A DNA stretch of 64,000 bases from Corynespora cassiicola (Eukaryota > Ascomycota > Dothideomycetes > Pleosporales > Corynesporascaceae). Made by a program: the position numbers and the translations under genes. The notes under the pieces are model-generated. The model did no database searches, was not told the origin of the DNA, and was given only the letters and a program-made list of their open reading frames with translations. This document shows positions 21,346 to 32,500 of this stretch, one piece after another. Location: the NCBI GenBank assembly GCA_022059125.1, contig JAEUWY010000002.1:1178001-1242000 (forward strand). Reading direction: 5' to 3'. Numbering within the stretch: the stretch's first letter is position 1; every line of letters starts with the position of its first letter.

Positions 21346-22248
21346 CTATTCATCCAACTCATCGCACTGTCGTCCCTCGAAACCCAAACCACTGCATGTT
21401 ATGCTCTTCAAACAACCACTCCTCCTTCCGTTCCATCCGCTCAGGCGGCTCGCGATGTCGTTCGAGTAGTACTGGTTCTTGTCGATGCCACCGTCGGCTT
21501 CCGTCAAGTTATCGCTGGTGATGGCTCCCGCATTGTAAATGTGGGCAGCAGCGAAAGGGTTGCCCCTCCAGAAGTCATCGGGGTTAACCCACTTGAGGTC
21601 GTCATCGGGGGCATCGAAGTAGTGAGCGAAACCAGGCCAGCCCTTGGTAGCGCCAACTTCTTCGTTCCTCGGGGTACCGTATACGCCGTCCTCAATCATG
21701 TGTCGAATGCTCTCCTTGGTGCTGTTGCTCTGAAATTCACGTGACCCTCGGATCTGCATGATGCCGCAATCGCTGTTCTCTGCACCAGTGCAAGCCACGT
21801 TGACGTTGCCGGTGGATTCTTGCATTATCAGTGCAAGAATCAACCTGGCGTCAACGAAGCTCTCGCGAGAGACGTCAACGATGGCATCCTTGATTTCCTT
21901 GGTGACGTCCGTGGTCCTATTGTTAGTACAGTTATTGGAAAGGGATATCTCGCCTTCGTTAATTTGCCAGAGCTGTTCAAAGCTCAACCACTCGTTCATT
22001 TTGGGATAATCGTCCATCTTCGGGCCTTTGCAACTGTAGATGTCTCTCGGCTTCTCCGATATGTTGACAGCTTTCTGCTCATTTACATCGGTGTACCACT
22101 CCTTGCGGAGGCTCTCCCGGAGCACAAAGCTGTTGTCAGCATATGGATTGGCTTTGATCTCAGCGTTGGGCAGGCGACGGGGTCGGACGTATGGTAGTGC
22201 AGAAGATAATTGAGCGAATATGAGGGAGATAACGATAAAGTAAATCAT
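21346..22248 (-). CDS. Secreted lysozyme-like / lytic-transglycosylase-fold (GH23-type) protein
   Basis: Intronless 300-aa protein with an N-terminal signal peptide (MIYFIVISLIFAQLSSALP, cut near residue 19). The central part carries the hallmark of the SLT/GH23 lysozyme fold: ARLILALIMQESTGN, whose Glu in Q-E-S is the expected catalytic acid, followed about 20 residues later by DCGIMQIRG, the G-[ILV]-[MF]-Q-I motif. Downstream YNAGAI and the Cys near the C terminus are consistent with an extracellular, disulphide-stabilised fold. Family knowledge: GH23 enzymes cleave peptidoglycan glycan strands, so a fungal secreted version could act against bacteria; a chitin-type substrate is also possible. 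Flanked downstream by the WD40 gene and upstream by about 0.9 kb and then the transposon. No codon-use oddity is obvious by eye. Confidence 0.82.
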   Translation of the reverse strand: MIYFIVISLIFAQLSSALPYVRPRRLPNAEIKANPYADNSFVLRESLRKEWYTDVNEQKAVNISEKPRDIYSCKGPKMDDYPKMNEWLSFEQLWQINEGEISLSNNCTNNRTTDVTKEIKDAIVDVSRESFVDARLILALIMQESTGNVNVACTGAENSDCGIMQIRGSREFQSNSTKESIRHMIEDGVYGTPRNEEVGATKGWPGFAHYFDAPDDDLKWVNPDDFWRGNPFAAAHIYNAGAITSDNLTEADGGIDKNQYYSNDIASRLSGWNGRRSGCLKSITCSGLGFEGRQCDELDE

Positions 22249-23135
22249 GATGGATAGCGCAAGTAGTGTGGGTAGTGTTGCAGAAAAGATTTGTGGGTAA
22301 TGCTGTGGGTGAGGGGGTTAGTAGGATGTTGTCTTTCAAGACACTGGAGAGTAAAGCTGCAGCGAAAAGGCTCTTTTATCATGGCCACGATGAAAAGCAA
22401 TGATATCGTGCCACCTGCCGGTGAACACAAGCGATCAACGGTTGTTGCCTTGCGGGGTAAATTCTCAGAATCAATATCATGGCGAGAAGTATGCTATCTG
22501 GTCTCTCCATGTCTAGAGGCAAAGGGCTGACACTATAGTGGAAACAAGATATCATAACAAACAACCCAGCGTAGTAGTGATAACCCGTAACGTAGAAGAC
22601 TCGACTAAAGAGAGTTCTCCGGAATATTCGTGCGGTGTAAAAGGTTGAGTCGAAATTGTGATTGACTGTCCGACTTTGTCTGGGCGAGCTCGTGAAAACA
22701 GTTGATCTGTCTTCACCCTTTGCTTTTTGAGGAGAGCTTGATGATGATTGGATGTCCCAGAGCCAAATCCTATGGCGAAAAGATTTGGCTCATCCAACAC
22801 ACCAACCCCAGACCGGTATCTTGGAACAGATTTTCTTCAACGTGGCTACGGTGTGACTGCAAGTCCCTTGGCCTTTCGAACAATCGATGATGCTCAACAA
22901 GAGCCAAGGAAGAAGGGGTTTGCACGGCGTGCTTGCAAAGTAATATGGATGAAAATGGATCGCAAAAATTGGTCAAGACGCAGGATCATTCAATTTAGAC
23001 AAAACACACAGTCTGGTCGTTTCGTATTTTCTCGTCGAGCCGAAATTTGCAAAGCCGGACGTTTTGTTGTATCACTCCTATGAATTACTTTTTCGCTTAG
23101 CACTGCAATGCACCTGACGTAAGCCCGGTTATTCT
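22249..23135. other. Intergenic, promoter of the lysozyme-like gene up to the transposon
   Basis: About 890 bp with only short frames lacking coding pattern. The first part is the promoter of the lysozyme-like gene. The element's left TA target duplication lies immediately after, at 23136-23137. Confidence 0.4.
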
Positions 23136-23137
23136 TA

Positions 23138-23200
23138 ACGTGTTCGGCAAGCGAGTGAGACAGACAAGCGAGTGAGACAGCCCCACCGCGCGTCGCGTAC
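23138..23200 (+). repeat. Left terminal inverted repeat, 63 bp
   Basis: Begins ACGTGTTCGG next to the TA duplication and ends GCGTCGCGTAC. It contains two adjacent 17-bp copies built on CAAGCGAGTGAGACAG. GC-rich, in sharp contrast to the interior that begins within about 20 bp. Its reverse complement matches 24937-24999 at every position. Confidence 0.95.
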
Positions 23201-24936
23201 GAGCACCCTTTAACCATAATAACATAACATATCTTTATCCCCTCAGTCTATAAAAAAAAGCAGACTTACTTTAGCTATTTAAGTATATAATTTAGGTTTA
23301 TTTAAAAGCCTCTGTTAAGCAGCTTAATTATATAATATATTTTACGTAACTTTTACGCGCTGCTATTATAGTACTTTTTTAAAACGTAACTTTTATTTAG
23401 TAACGTGTAAACTTACAGCTACTAAAAAAAAAGTTTTTTTTTAGTGTATTTTTAATCTTATCGCGCGAAAAATTTTTTTTTAAATTTTAGTTATATAAAA
23501 AACTGCTAATTTTATTTTTTAAACGCGTAATAATTTTTAACTTTAAGTTATTAGCTAAAAGTAGATTAGAAACTTTATTAATTGCTAAAAAATACTTTAT
23601 ATAATTTATAATTATAAGTATAACTACTAGCAAGCAGTATATAAAAATTTTACTATTATCTAAACGTAGTTTAACTTTATACAAAACATAATCGCGAAGT
23701 ATAGAATACTTAAAAATAATATATATAACTTTAATAAAACTAGTTTCTAGATAGATATTATTATAATTTTAAAAGTTATTATAAAAATAGAACAGAAAGG
23801 TTATATAAAAACTATTTAGCTTAAAAATTATAAATAGGTTACTGTTGTACACAGAGTTAACGCTTAAAAATAAAAAATTTTACTTTTTATTATTCTCGCA
23901 GTAAAACTTTATTAAATAATCTAATATATAAATTATAATCTACTATATAACTAGATAATTACAGTTAGTAAAAACAGCTAAACAGACAATTAGATTAGAT
24001 ATAAATAGATATAATACTTTAATAGGCATATAAAAGCTTGTACAAAAAAAAATAATGCGCTTTTTTATTATAAACAGATATAAAAGCTACTATTTTAACT
24101 AGTTTAAAAAGTTCTACAAACAGAACAGCATTTTTACTCTTTATCTATTTTTTTATTTTTTTTATCTGCTTTAGCTGCTAGATATAAGCTGTTTTAGCTT
24201 TTTAAAAGCGTTATACAGTAAAAAAGTTAAAAAAAAAATAAAACTTAGTATAAACTATATTATAAAAGAAAAGTTTTTTAAAGTATACTATGCGGCGTAT
24301 ACAGCAGCTATTATAATAAAAAATATCTAAAGTAGTTTTTAAGCTACTAGACTAGTTCTATATAATCTAAAATAAATTTTTTAGTATTTAGATTTTATTA
24401 TATAAATACCGAGTTCTATATATACAGAAAAGTCTAAGTAGAAATTAAAAATATTTTATACTTTTATTAAAATAAAGCGTTAAATAAAGTATATTTAAAA
24501 GTAATAAAAGTTTTATATAAACTTTTTTTAGTTACTAACAGATCGCGCATTTTAACAGTTATTAAAAAGCTTTAAAAAAGTTGTGCATAAAAAAGTAATT
24601 TTTAAAATTAAAAATACTGCGTTTTAAGCTAAAAATATATATTAAAAATATAAACAGACAGTACGTCGTACAACTATAGTAGAAAAAAATATATTAACTA
24701 TTTAAAAGGGCTAGAAAACAGTACAGAATAGTATAGTAGTAAAGTAAATTTAGGAGAAAACTCTGTAGAGCAAGGTTTATATAGTATATACTTAACTTTA
24801 AAAGCGTGTACTACCTAAGTATAGTATATACTAGTTACTTAAATATATTATTTATACGTACGTAAAGCGCGTAAAATCTTAATAGCAATTTTATTAGCTT
24901 TTATTTTTTATTTTATAATTTATTAGAGCTGTTTAT

Positions 24937-24999
24937 GTACGCGACGCGCGGTGGGGCTGTCTCACTCGCTTGTCTGTCTCACTCGCTTGCCGAACACGT
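24937..24999 (-). repeat. Right terminal inverted repeat, 63 bp
   Basis: Reverse complement of the left repeat with no mismatch when compared base by base. It ends CCGAACACGT against the TA at 25000-25001. The internal 17-bp duplication is also conserved. Confidence 0.95.
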
Positions 25000-25191
25000 T
25001 AGAGGAACGATGAAGGTATATTAATTATCGGAAGTCCAGACTTTGGAAGAGTCGTAGGCGAAAACACTTTCGCGCTTATAGAGGTCGAGATGAGCGGTTG
25101 CCCATGACGATAACACTCCGCTGTGAAGTGTGGCGATCGACTACCACCATCCATAGGCGCAACACCTTTGAGGCGCAATCCGGGTGACGCT

Positions 25192-26751
25192 CTATTTCTT
25201 TGACGCATATTGCTTGCCCCACTTGGCAACAATTTCCTCTTCGCTGAATTTTCTCGTTTTTCGCCTCAACATGTCGGCTCGCTCTTCCATACTGAGATGC
25301 ACCTGGTCGCCAATAGGCACAAGGCACCTCGCCAAATGCATGTAGTCTTTTCTCAGGAGCGTGACAGTGAGCATGAAGTAATCGATGTTATAAAAGACAA
25401 GCGCGTGTTCGTCCGCATATTGCTCCTTTTGCGCTAAGAATGCAACGGGATGATCACGCCAGTGACGAAGCGGGTTGAGGTGGTGAGAGGTGTGGTAGCC
25501 GTCGTTGTAACAGTAACGGTTGCTCTGTATCCCCTGTGTCAGATAATTGTTCCTTTTTGGGAAAAAAATAGACCACTTACAGGAACATCAATCAATGTAA
25601 TGCTAGAGCGGAAGTCCGAGTCCGGCTCTAGCTCATCCACAAAAGCATGCTGTCCCCAGTTGCCAACCATCATCGCAATTCGCATAGCCACCAGAGGAAC
25701 CAGGAAAACGAAGACGGTGGCACGAGCGTTCACGTATGTGAACATGATGTACAAGAAAGCATAGCTGGATAATTCGCATCCACCTGCCTTCAAAGCAAGC
25801 CCCGGCTTCCTCTTTCGCATAAAATAGCGCGGCAAATCAAGCCAGACAAGAAAGAAAAATCGACCGACATAACGGAGGAAGTCAATTGGCTCATCTCTTT
25901 GTAGGCGAATGGTCGTAGAAAGATCGTCGGGGCCATTGCCTTCGACATGGTGGTGCTTGACGTGATGGAAATAGTAGGAGTTCCAGGTATGTCCCATAAG
26001 TGGATCCGTGATATAAGGAAACAGAGTATCTATGAGCGCATACTTCTTGTTCAGGATGCCGCGCATGTGGATATGCTGGTGCATCATCAAGGTGTATGTG
26101 CCCATGGACCAGCCTTGCATAGCCATATGGAGAATAGCATGCCACCAGTGGAAATCGTAGAACAGGTAAATTGCGGAAGGGAGGCTTGTGGACAAGTACA
26201 GGAAGAGATGACTGAGCATAACGACATCAGTGTCGACGCGCACTATAGTGCGTCCCCAACTGATGTAGGGGTCGATAATCCATTTTCGCAGGAATGGTGA
26301 CTTGATATCCGGTGTGTCAACGGTAAAAAATACCGTAGGATCAAAAAGGTTTGACTTTGGGTTGTTGAGATCTTTGAGATAGGCGATGATTTGTCTTTCG
26401 CGTTCCAATGTATCTAGATCCGATGTTAGAACTCGACAAAGGCGATCCTCAAGGCGCTCTTCGCAACAACATTACACTTCTGTATGACCCAGAGCAAATC
26501 ACGAAGAGAATAAACCCCCGGCGCGACACTATGTTGTCGCGACGAGAGAAAACAATGAATTGGCGCTTACCTTCAGGTGACTCGGATCCAAGTCTAGTGT
26601 GCTTGACGCCTGAACCATCCGAATCGTCCGCGCTTTCAGCTTCCAGGCGGCCAGCGTGTTGTCGTCGCTCCAGGTCCTTCTGCAGTACATCTAATACTGT
26701 CCGATCTTGGGGTGTCAAGTGAGCATCGGGCTCAAAGTGAAGCTTGGCCAT
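25192..26751 (-). CDS. Membrane fatty-acid desaturase family protein
   Basis: Three exons: 26751-26571, 26413-25581 and 25524-25192 (1,347 nt, 448 aa). The first intron (157 bp) is longer than its neighbours but joins in phase (PE-D-TLERERQ). Three histidine boxes of the di-iron desaturase/hydroxylase family are visible: MMHQHIHMRG, HHVKHHHVEGNG and, in the last exon, DGYHTSHHLNPLRHW. Between them are several hydrophobic segments (HLFLYLSTSLPSAIYLFY, ATVFVFLVPLVAMRIAMMV). Such enzymes sit in the ER membrane and use cytochrome b5 electrons to desaturate or hydroxylate acyl chains or sphingoid bases. The N terminus lacks a cytochrome b5 domain. Substrate and regiospecificity cannot be assigned. 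The 3' end lies about 190 bp from the decayed transposon. Confidence 0.9.
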
Positions 26752-28461
26752 TCCGATAAGATAAGATCCGAGGCTGTCCCCAGGTTTCCTTGTTCCAGGA
26801 GATCGTTCGCCGATAAAAAAATTACCACGCAGCCCGCTGCTGAGCAAATAAGAACGAGAGAGAAGCGATGTACACGAAGAACGATGTATATCGTATGTAA
26901 CCCAGTATGCACAGTAGCCGAGAAAGGTCCTCCGGGTGGGAAACGGTATGGCGGGGTTCAGAGACAGGAGGAAGGAGGACACTTAGATGGCGGCGAAGAA
27001 AGGGTCCACGGGTCAGGGGCCACGACAGGGCGGAACTCGGCCGGGTGCGGCTCTGCGTGGTGTGATTCAATACGATCTGGCGGTCAAGCACGTGCAAGCA
27101 TCATCTTGATGAGTGGGCCAAGGCGGAAAGTTAACGCGAACGAAACAAAGAAAGGATTGCGTTGACGGGTCGAGACTTGTTTTCGAACCTGAAAAGATGT
27201 TAGCGTTAGATTGCTCGCTGTTATCCTCCTTCGGGGATAGTACCCCCACAAAATACGCGACGATTCAGTCGTTTCAGATGCTCATCCTGCAACTCAAACC
27301 CGTCCAGCAAGCAGCTTGGGTTCGACAGCGACGTCTCTGCCCATCTATGCCGTCCTGGACCCTTGCCACCTCTTCTGGATCGCCCGTTCGGCGAGTTGTG
27401 AGGCTGTCAGCCCAGTGGCGATAAAGCGTAGATCCGAGGCAGCACCGAAAACTCAAAACCTAGACTGATCTTCCCTATCAGCCTCCTGAATCAACGTACT
27501 TGATTTTGTTTGTGCCAAGCAACCTTGCGAATGCCTATGCCCTTTTCCGTGTTGCCACACTTCATCAGTCCGCTGCCTGTAGTCAACTTCCATCCTCGTG
27601 AGCTCTCCATCTCCAATAAGAATGTCTTCGCTGTCATAGGTAGCTAGTGACATTGATCTTTTCAGTGAATATGTGATGACAGATGCTCTCTTTGGCCACT
27701 CTAGACCTAGGAACGAGGAATTGCATATCAAGCCATCCTCCTTTCAACCTCTTCTTGTCTTGTAAGCTAAATAAAATTGTCACACCACAGACCTACTACG
27801 TTGTACAGCATATGCTACCTGCAGCTCGCCGTTGGATCGACAAAAGGAGTAGCCACCTTCCTAACCATGATAGAACTCGGCTAGCCACGCTTCTGTTTTT
27901 CGCTAGAATCTCAATATAGGAACGTTAATGTAATTAACTCCATCGGCCGAAGGTTCTAATGCTCTTTACAAAAGTTTACCTGCTCCCCATTACTAGTTGC
28001 GGACTGCAACTTGCCATGCGAAAACTGCTGATCCAGGCTGCAGGTCGCCCTCAAAGTAGCGACTCTGAAGTTCTTGGGATAGTTTTTTACCCACCAAATA
28101 AATCCTAGAGGGGCAAGAAATAGATATTTCCTTTAAAAATCAACAGGTGCTACAACAAAGTGGGCTACAGATTCGGAGAGATTAGAAAACTGAACAGACG
28201 TAATGATCAGGGCCATCAAGTGTTCAAGAATATCGATAGCTACAGTTTCCTCATCATGAATTTATACACTCTATATCAAATGTCTGATACTATATCCAAG
28301 TCATTCCCAAATACAAGGCCGGCCAACTTTCACCCCAGTATTTGGTCCGTGCACGCCAATGACGTGATCCGTTATCAACTGTAAGCATTCCCGAGGTCAA
28401 CAGTCATATCATCAACACCATATCAATTCCGAAAACACATTGTGAGAAGGTGTCTCTTACC
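26752..28461. other. 1.7-kb divergent spacer without a supported gene
   Basis: Between the divergent starts of the desaturase and the 6-phosphogluconate-dehydrogenase-like gene. Several frames of 60-150 codons exist on both strands, but none shows family motifs or a convincing splice pattern. The part near 27,900-28,380 is AT-richer. It could hold long promoters or an unrecognised non-coding RNA. Confidence 0.35.
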
Positions 28462-29403
28462 ATGTCCAAGCCACTTGCAACAATCGGTATCATTTCGATC
28501 GGCCAGATGGGCCTCGGCATCGCGAAGCTCTTAACCGCCCATCGTTACAAGGTGCTGACAAACGTCTCGGACCGATCCCCGGCAACACAAGCTCGAGCAC
28601 GAGAAGCACAACTCGGGCTCGTCTCGTCGGATGTGGACCTAGTCTCTCAATCAGACTACATTTTCTCCATTGTTCCGCCGCGAGACGCCATGACTACGGC
28701 ATCGCGAATCATTGACGCTGTCAAGGCGGCGCAGAGGGACTCTTCAAGCGCACTTTATTTCCTGGATCTGAACGCCATATCTCCATCTACCGCTTTGAAG
28801 ATTGCCTCCGCTTTCGAAGATGGCGCCAAGGACGTGCGATTCGTCGATGGAGGTATCATTGGCGGGCCTCCTTCTCCCGTAGCAGACTCCTCGGAATGGA
28901 AGAAGCCAGGCGTTCCGCTTTCGGGCCCTTTTCCTTTGCACGAGGCACCCGTTAGTGGGGAAGATATCGCCCAGGTCTTGAATACGAGACATCTGGACGA
29001 AAAGATAGGGAGTGCTTCGGGGCTAAAGTGTTGCTTTGCGGCCTTGTCCAAGGGTATTACTGCGCTTGCTTTGCAGTCTTTTACGACGGCGTCTTCATTG
29101 GGCGTGGTTCCGGATCTTCAATTCTACCTAAGCCAATACAACCCCGAAGTGGGCGAAAGGGTAGCTGGTAGTATTACTGGGTGCCCAAGCAAGGCGTACC
29201 GATGGGTTGAAGAGATGAATCAGATTGGGGATTGCTTTGCAGAGGTTGGGGGGTGGGCGGATCAGGCCAAGGTTTTCCGAGAAATAGCAGGGGTTTACCA
29301 AGGGCTCGCGGATGTTGTAGAGAAGAGAGGTGGTACTGGAGGAATGGATAAAATCGAAGGAGCTATTAGTGCTTTGGAAGAGGGCTTGAAGGACAAGAAG
29401 TAA
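28462..29403 (+). CDS. NAD(P)-dependent 6-phosphogluconate-dehydrogenase-like oxidoreductase (DUF1932 C-terminal type)
   Basis: Intronless, 313 aa. The frame is open slightly upstream, but the first ATG is at 28462 (MSKPLATIGIISIG). The N-terminal Rossmann fold has the dinucleotide-binding pattern IGIISIGQMGLGIAKLL, in which the usual G-x-G-x-x-G first glycine is replaced by Ile-Ser-Ile spacing. It is followed by SDYIFSIVPPRDA and YFLDLNAISPS, typical of the beta-hydroxyacid dehydrogenase superfamily. The second half contains FVDGGIIGGPP, a substrate-loop equivalent, and a helical C-terminal domain with LKCCFAALSKGITALALQS, which resembles the DUF1932 domain, not a full 6PGDH domain. The substrate is unknown; similar fungal proteins act on small hydroxyacids. 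Its 3' end faces the histidine kinase gene with only about 130 bp between stops. Confidence 0.88.
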   Translation: MSKPLATIGIISIGQMGLGIAKLLTAHRYKVLTNVSDRSPATQARAREAQLGLVSSDVDLVSQSDYIFSIVPPRDAMTTASRIIDAVKAAQRDSSSALYFLDLNAISPSTALKIASAFEDGAKDVRFVDGGIIGGPPSPVADSSEWKKPGVPLSGPFPLHEAPVSGEDIAQVLNTRHLDEKIGSASGLKCCFAALSKGITALALQSFTTASSLGVVPDLQFYLSQYNPEVGERVAGSITGCPSKAYRWVEEMNQIGDCFAEVGGWADQAKVFREIAGVYQGLADVVEKRGGTGGMDKIEGAISALEEGLKDKK

Positions 29404-29534
29404 AGCTGTCAATATCAATAATTAAATTGACAAGTATTTAGAAGCCCATCGAATAAAAACCCACCAGGAGCGTGTATACGTAAAGAACCTCATCTCATCT
29501 CCCAAATGTACATTTTGTCAAATTACTCCTCAAG

Positions 29535-32500
29535 TCATTGTATTGTCTCTTGTGTGTTTCCGTCCGCTGTTCCTCCCTCTTTCCTGAACATCATCTCTTT
29601 CAGTTCTCGAAAATTGACGGGCTTAGTCATAAAAGAGTCGACACCACTGGTCAACGCTTCTAATCTGGTGCTCGCTGATGTCAATCCTGTAAGGGCAATG
29701 ATCCGGCAGGGTTTCATGTTCATTCTCTTTTCGTGTCTCCGAATGCGCCTCGTTGCAGTTAAGCCGTCCATGAGCGGCATTGATATGTCCATGAGGATGA
29801 CGCTGAAAGCTGTTGACTTCTCCTGGTACTTTTCCAAAGCTTGAAGGCCGTTCACGACTTCGGCGTAGAGTATCTTTTCTCGTTTCATGAAAGCACCTAA
29901 AAGCTACTCATTGTCAGCCTATGTGAAAAGTATTCTTGAACGCCAATCGTGATGGTTGATGACGCGGAGTTCTGGCATACACCCCAACGAAACGAAATCC
30001 CATATCCAGGATGCTGTTTCACCTTGTGCTAACTATACAATATCTATGGGGCTCGTTTGAAAAGATATCAAGACTTGTGCTACTTGATGGTTGGCTAAAA
30101 CCCATACAGTCTTTATAGAGAAGCAAACTATACTCCTGCATTATGCAATACATGATTTTTATTCCAGCCAAAACCACATGACACAACTCTAGAAGACATA
30201 CACGTACCCTTCGGTTTATCGCGTTATCGTCTGCTATCAGAACGCGCGGTGGATCTTGTTGACTCTCTGTGTTGGATTCGGCTGATGAATAGTTCCATTT
30301 GATCAAGGCCGGTTTAGTATTCGTTGGAGATGATGGAATGGATGAATCCTCCATCTCGTGACTATAGGGGGTAATTTTCTGCATATCCACTGATAGGGAA
30401 GCAACAAGCGGACCGGATCCGCTGGGTGTGTTTTCTGTTGGTGATTCATAACGATCAAGGCAATGGTTGAGCAAATATGCCAATTTGTAGGGACCACATC
30501 TGCCCAAATTAGCCAGATGGAAACATGATGGGATAGATGCCACTCACGGTTGAGTTGTTATTTCCACAACAGATTCCGTATTGGTAACTTTTGGAAACGA
30601 GCGCAATGTAGCTGCTTCTAAACCATCCATAGCTATGAATATCATGGCAGGGGCCTTACTACCCGGCGGTCTTTGGCTTCGTATAGCAGTGAGATAGTCT
30701 AGAGAAACCTCGGGGCAAATTACGAGATCTGCCGTGTGTCCCCATCCTGTGGTCTCTATTACTTCCATCTTGAGCCATGACCTTAAGGTATATGCGAGTG
30801 CGCTAGTGAATTCCTGCTGCGACTGGAGAGAAAAAACTTGACTGATTGCATCCACTTCACTGGAGTGGTCTTTATGGACAATTGCAATCTTTTTCCCGCT
30901 GAGTCGACGTAGTATTCGATTGAGTCGATCTCTCTTGGGATAGGGCTTCTTTTGTTCTCTATCATCTCGGATCAATGGCATTTTGACCGACACCTGCGTC
31001 CCAACGTCCTTGTTGCTAGTCATTTCGATATTACCGCCAATGATTTCAACAATGTGTCGAACAATACTAAGGCCGACTCCAGTTCCAGTCGAGAGTGGAT
31101 CTTCCTGGGAAAAAGGTTGGAACGCCTTGTTTGCGAGGAAATCGGGGCATATGGCTGATCCAGTATCAGTCACTGTGAGTGTGACAGGAGTGAGTCCAGA
31201 TTTCTCCTTTCCGGATTGTAGAGATATCTTTATGTGCCCGATTGGGGTAAACTTCATAGCATTCCCAAGAAGGTTCATAATAATTCTTCTAAACATGCCA
31301 CTTGGAATACAAAAGTCCCAGTCCTGTCCGTCGGCTATGTCCAAGATAACGAACCGAGTCTTTCTACTAGACGGAGCTTCACCAGAGGAGCTGTGTATGA
31401 ATTCCTGGTATGTCTGGCCTGAGAAAACCGCTTCCGCAACTTCTTCTGTTGAGATTCCTAGATCTACAGGATCCTCAGTCAAGAGGTTCACACGAAGAGA
31501 CTTTGAAGTTCTTGCTGAGAGGCGAATAGTGTTCTCCCCCTTGAGCTTTCTCGTGGAGAGTTGACGGTGTACTTCGCTTGTAGTTGAATAATCTAAAACA
31601 TTGTCCAAGGTCTGTAGAAGAGTTTGTCCGGATGCGGCCATGGAATCCAACATAGACAATTGAAAAGAGTCTAGAGACGTGTCTTGGAGAAACTGTATGG
31701 ACCCTAATATGCCGTGGAGAGGAGATCTTAGCTCGTGGGAAATGGAAGACAAAAATGTCTGTTTTGCCTGGCTCGCCGCTTTTGAATCCAGCTGCCCAAG
31801 CTCGTACATGATCGAGTGGCTGAAAACCTTAAATATAGGGAGATCATGTTGCCGAGACAGGATTCGATCGGCGCGATTGCTCCAGCAAAGACAACCGGCA
31901 AACCAACGGGATCGCTCGAAGTCCCAAAATGGAACGAAAGCTACACTCCTAGACCCAGGCAATGCGACATGAATGGCTTCCGCGACACCTCTAGCGTACC
32001 CAAAGGATGAAGTCCGTCGCTGTAACCAGCCCTCACTGGAGGCCGATTCTGAGTCATCGCCAGAAGTGATAATCTCCCCGTTTGTGTCAAAATTGAAAAC
32101 TTCCCCTTCTGGAAATTTCTGCAGCAGCTTTCTCAAAATCAATTCATAAAACTGATTTGGACCCATGCCAGTCTGAGAAGCAACACCGAGAATCTGACAA
32201 GCTCTGGTCGTATGCGACTGTGGGGCTCCAAAGGTACATGGGGTGCCCGATTGCTCCCCATCGCTGGACGATCTTGTATCTTGTGAGTTCTCCGAATAAT
32301 TTTGGGGCAAGCTGCCATTCAATCTATTTTCATCTCTTGAAACAGCAGAAGCGTCCAATATCAACACTCCATCCAGGTCGCTCGCAACCCTTAAGATGCT
32401 GGCTGCGCGGCTGAACATATCCCTAAAGCTCTTGGGTAATGCACTTTTCTGCAGCTTAATCAAAGGATCTTCTCGGTCATTGGACTTTTCTCGGAATTCC

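Larger units (their letters stand above)
23138..24999. mobile_element. Tc1/mariner (Fot1/pogo-like) DNA transposon, AT-rich decayed interior
   Basis: 1,862-bp element bounded by perfect 63-bp terminal inverted repeats (23138-23200 and 24937-24999) and flanked on both sides by the dinucleotide TA (23136-23137 and 25000-25001). TA is the target-site duplication of the Tc1/mariner superfamily. The length suits Fot1/Molly/Pixie-type fungal elements of about 1.8-2 kb. The interior is roughly 20 percent GC by eye, full of TA/AA/TT runs with remaining C mostly in CpG, CpT or CAG contexts, and has no frame able to code a transposase. This is the pattern of heavy repeat-induced point mutation. It could instead be a non-autonomous element with AT-rich filler. 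It lies 190 bp beyond the 3' end of the desaturase gene and does not break a gene. Confidence 0.92.

Noticed and set aside
23487..23684. Short frame inside the AT-rich element that could be a transposase remnant
   Set aside because: 65 codons of Lys/Leu/Ile/Asn typical of AT-rich DNA; no DDE or helix-turn-helix motif visible.
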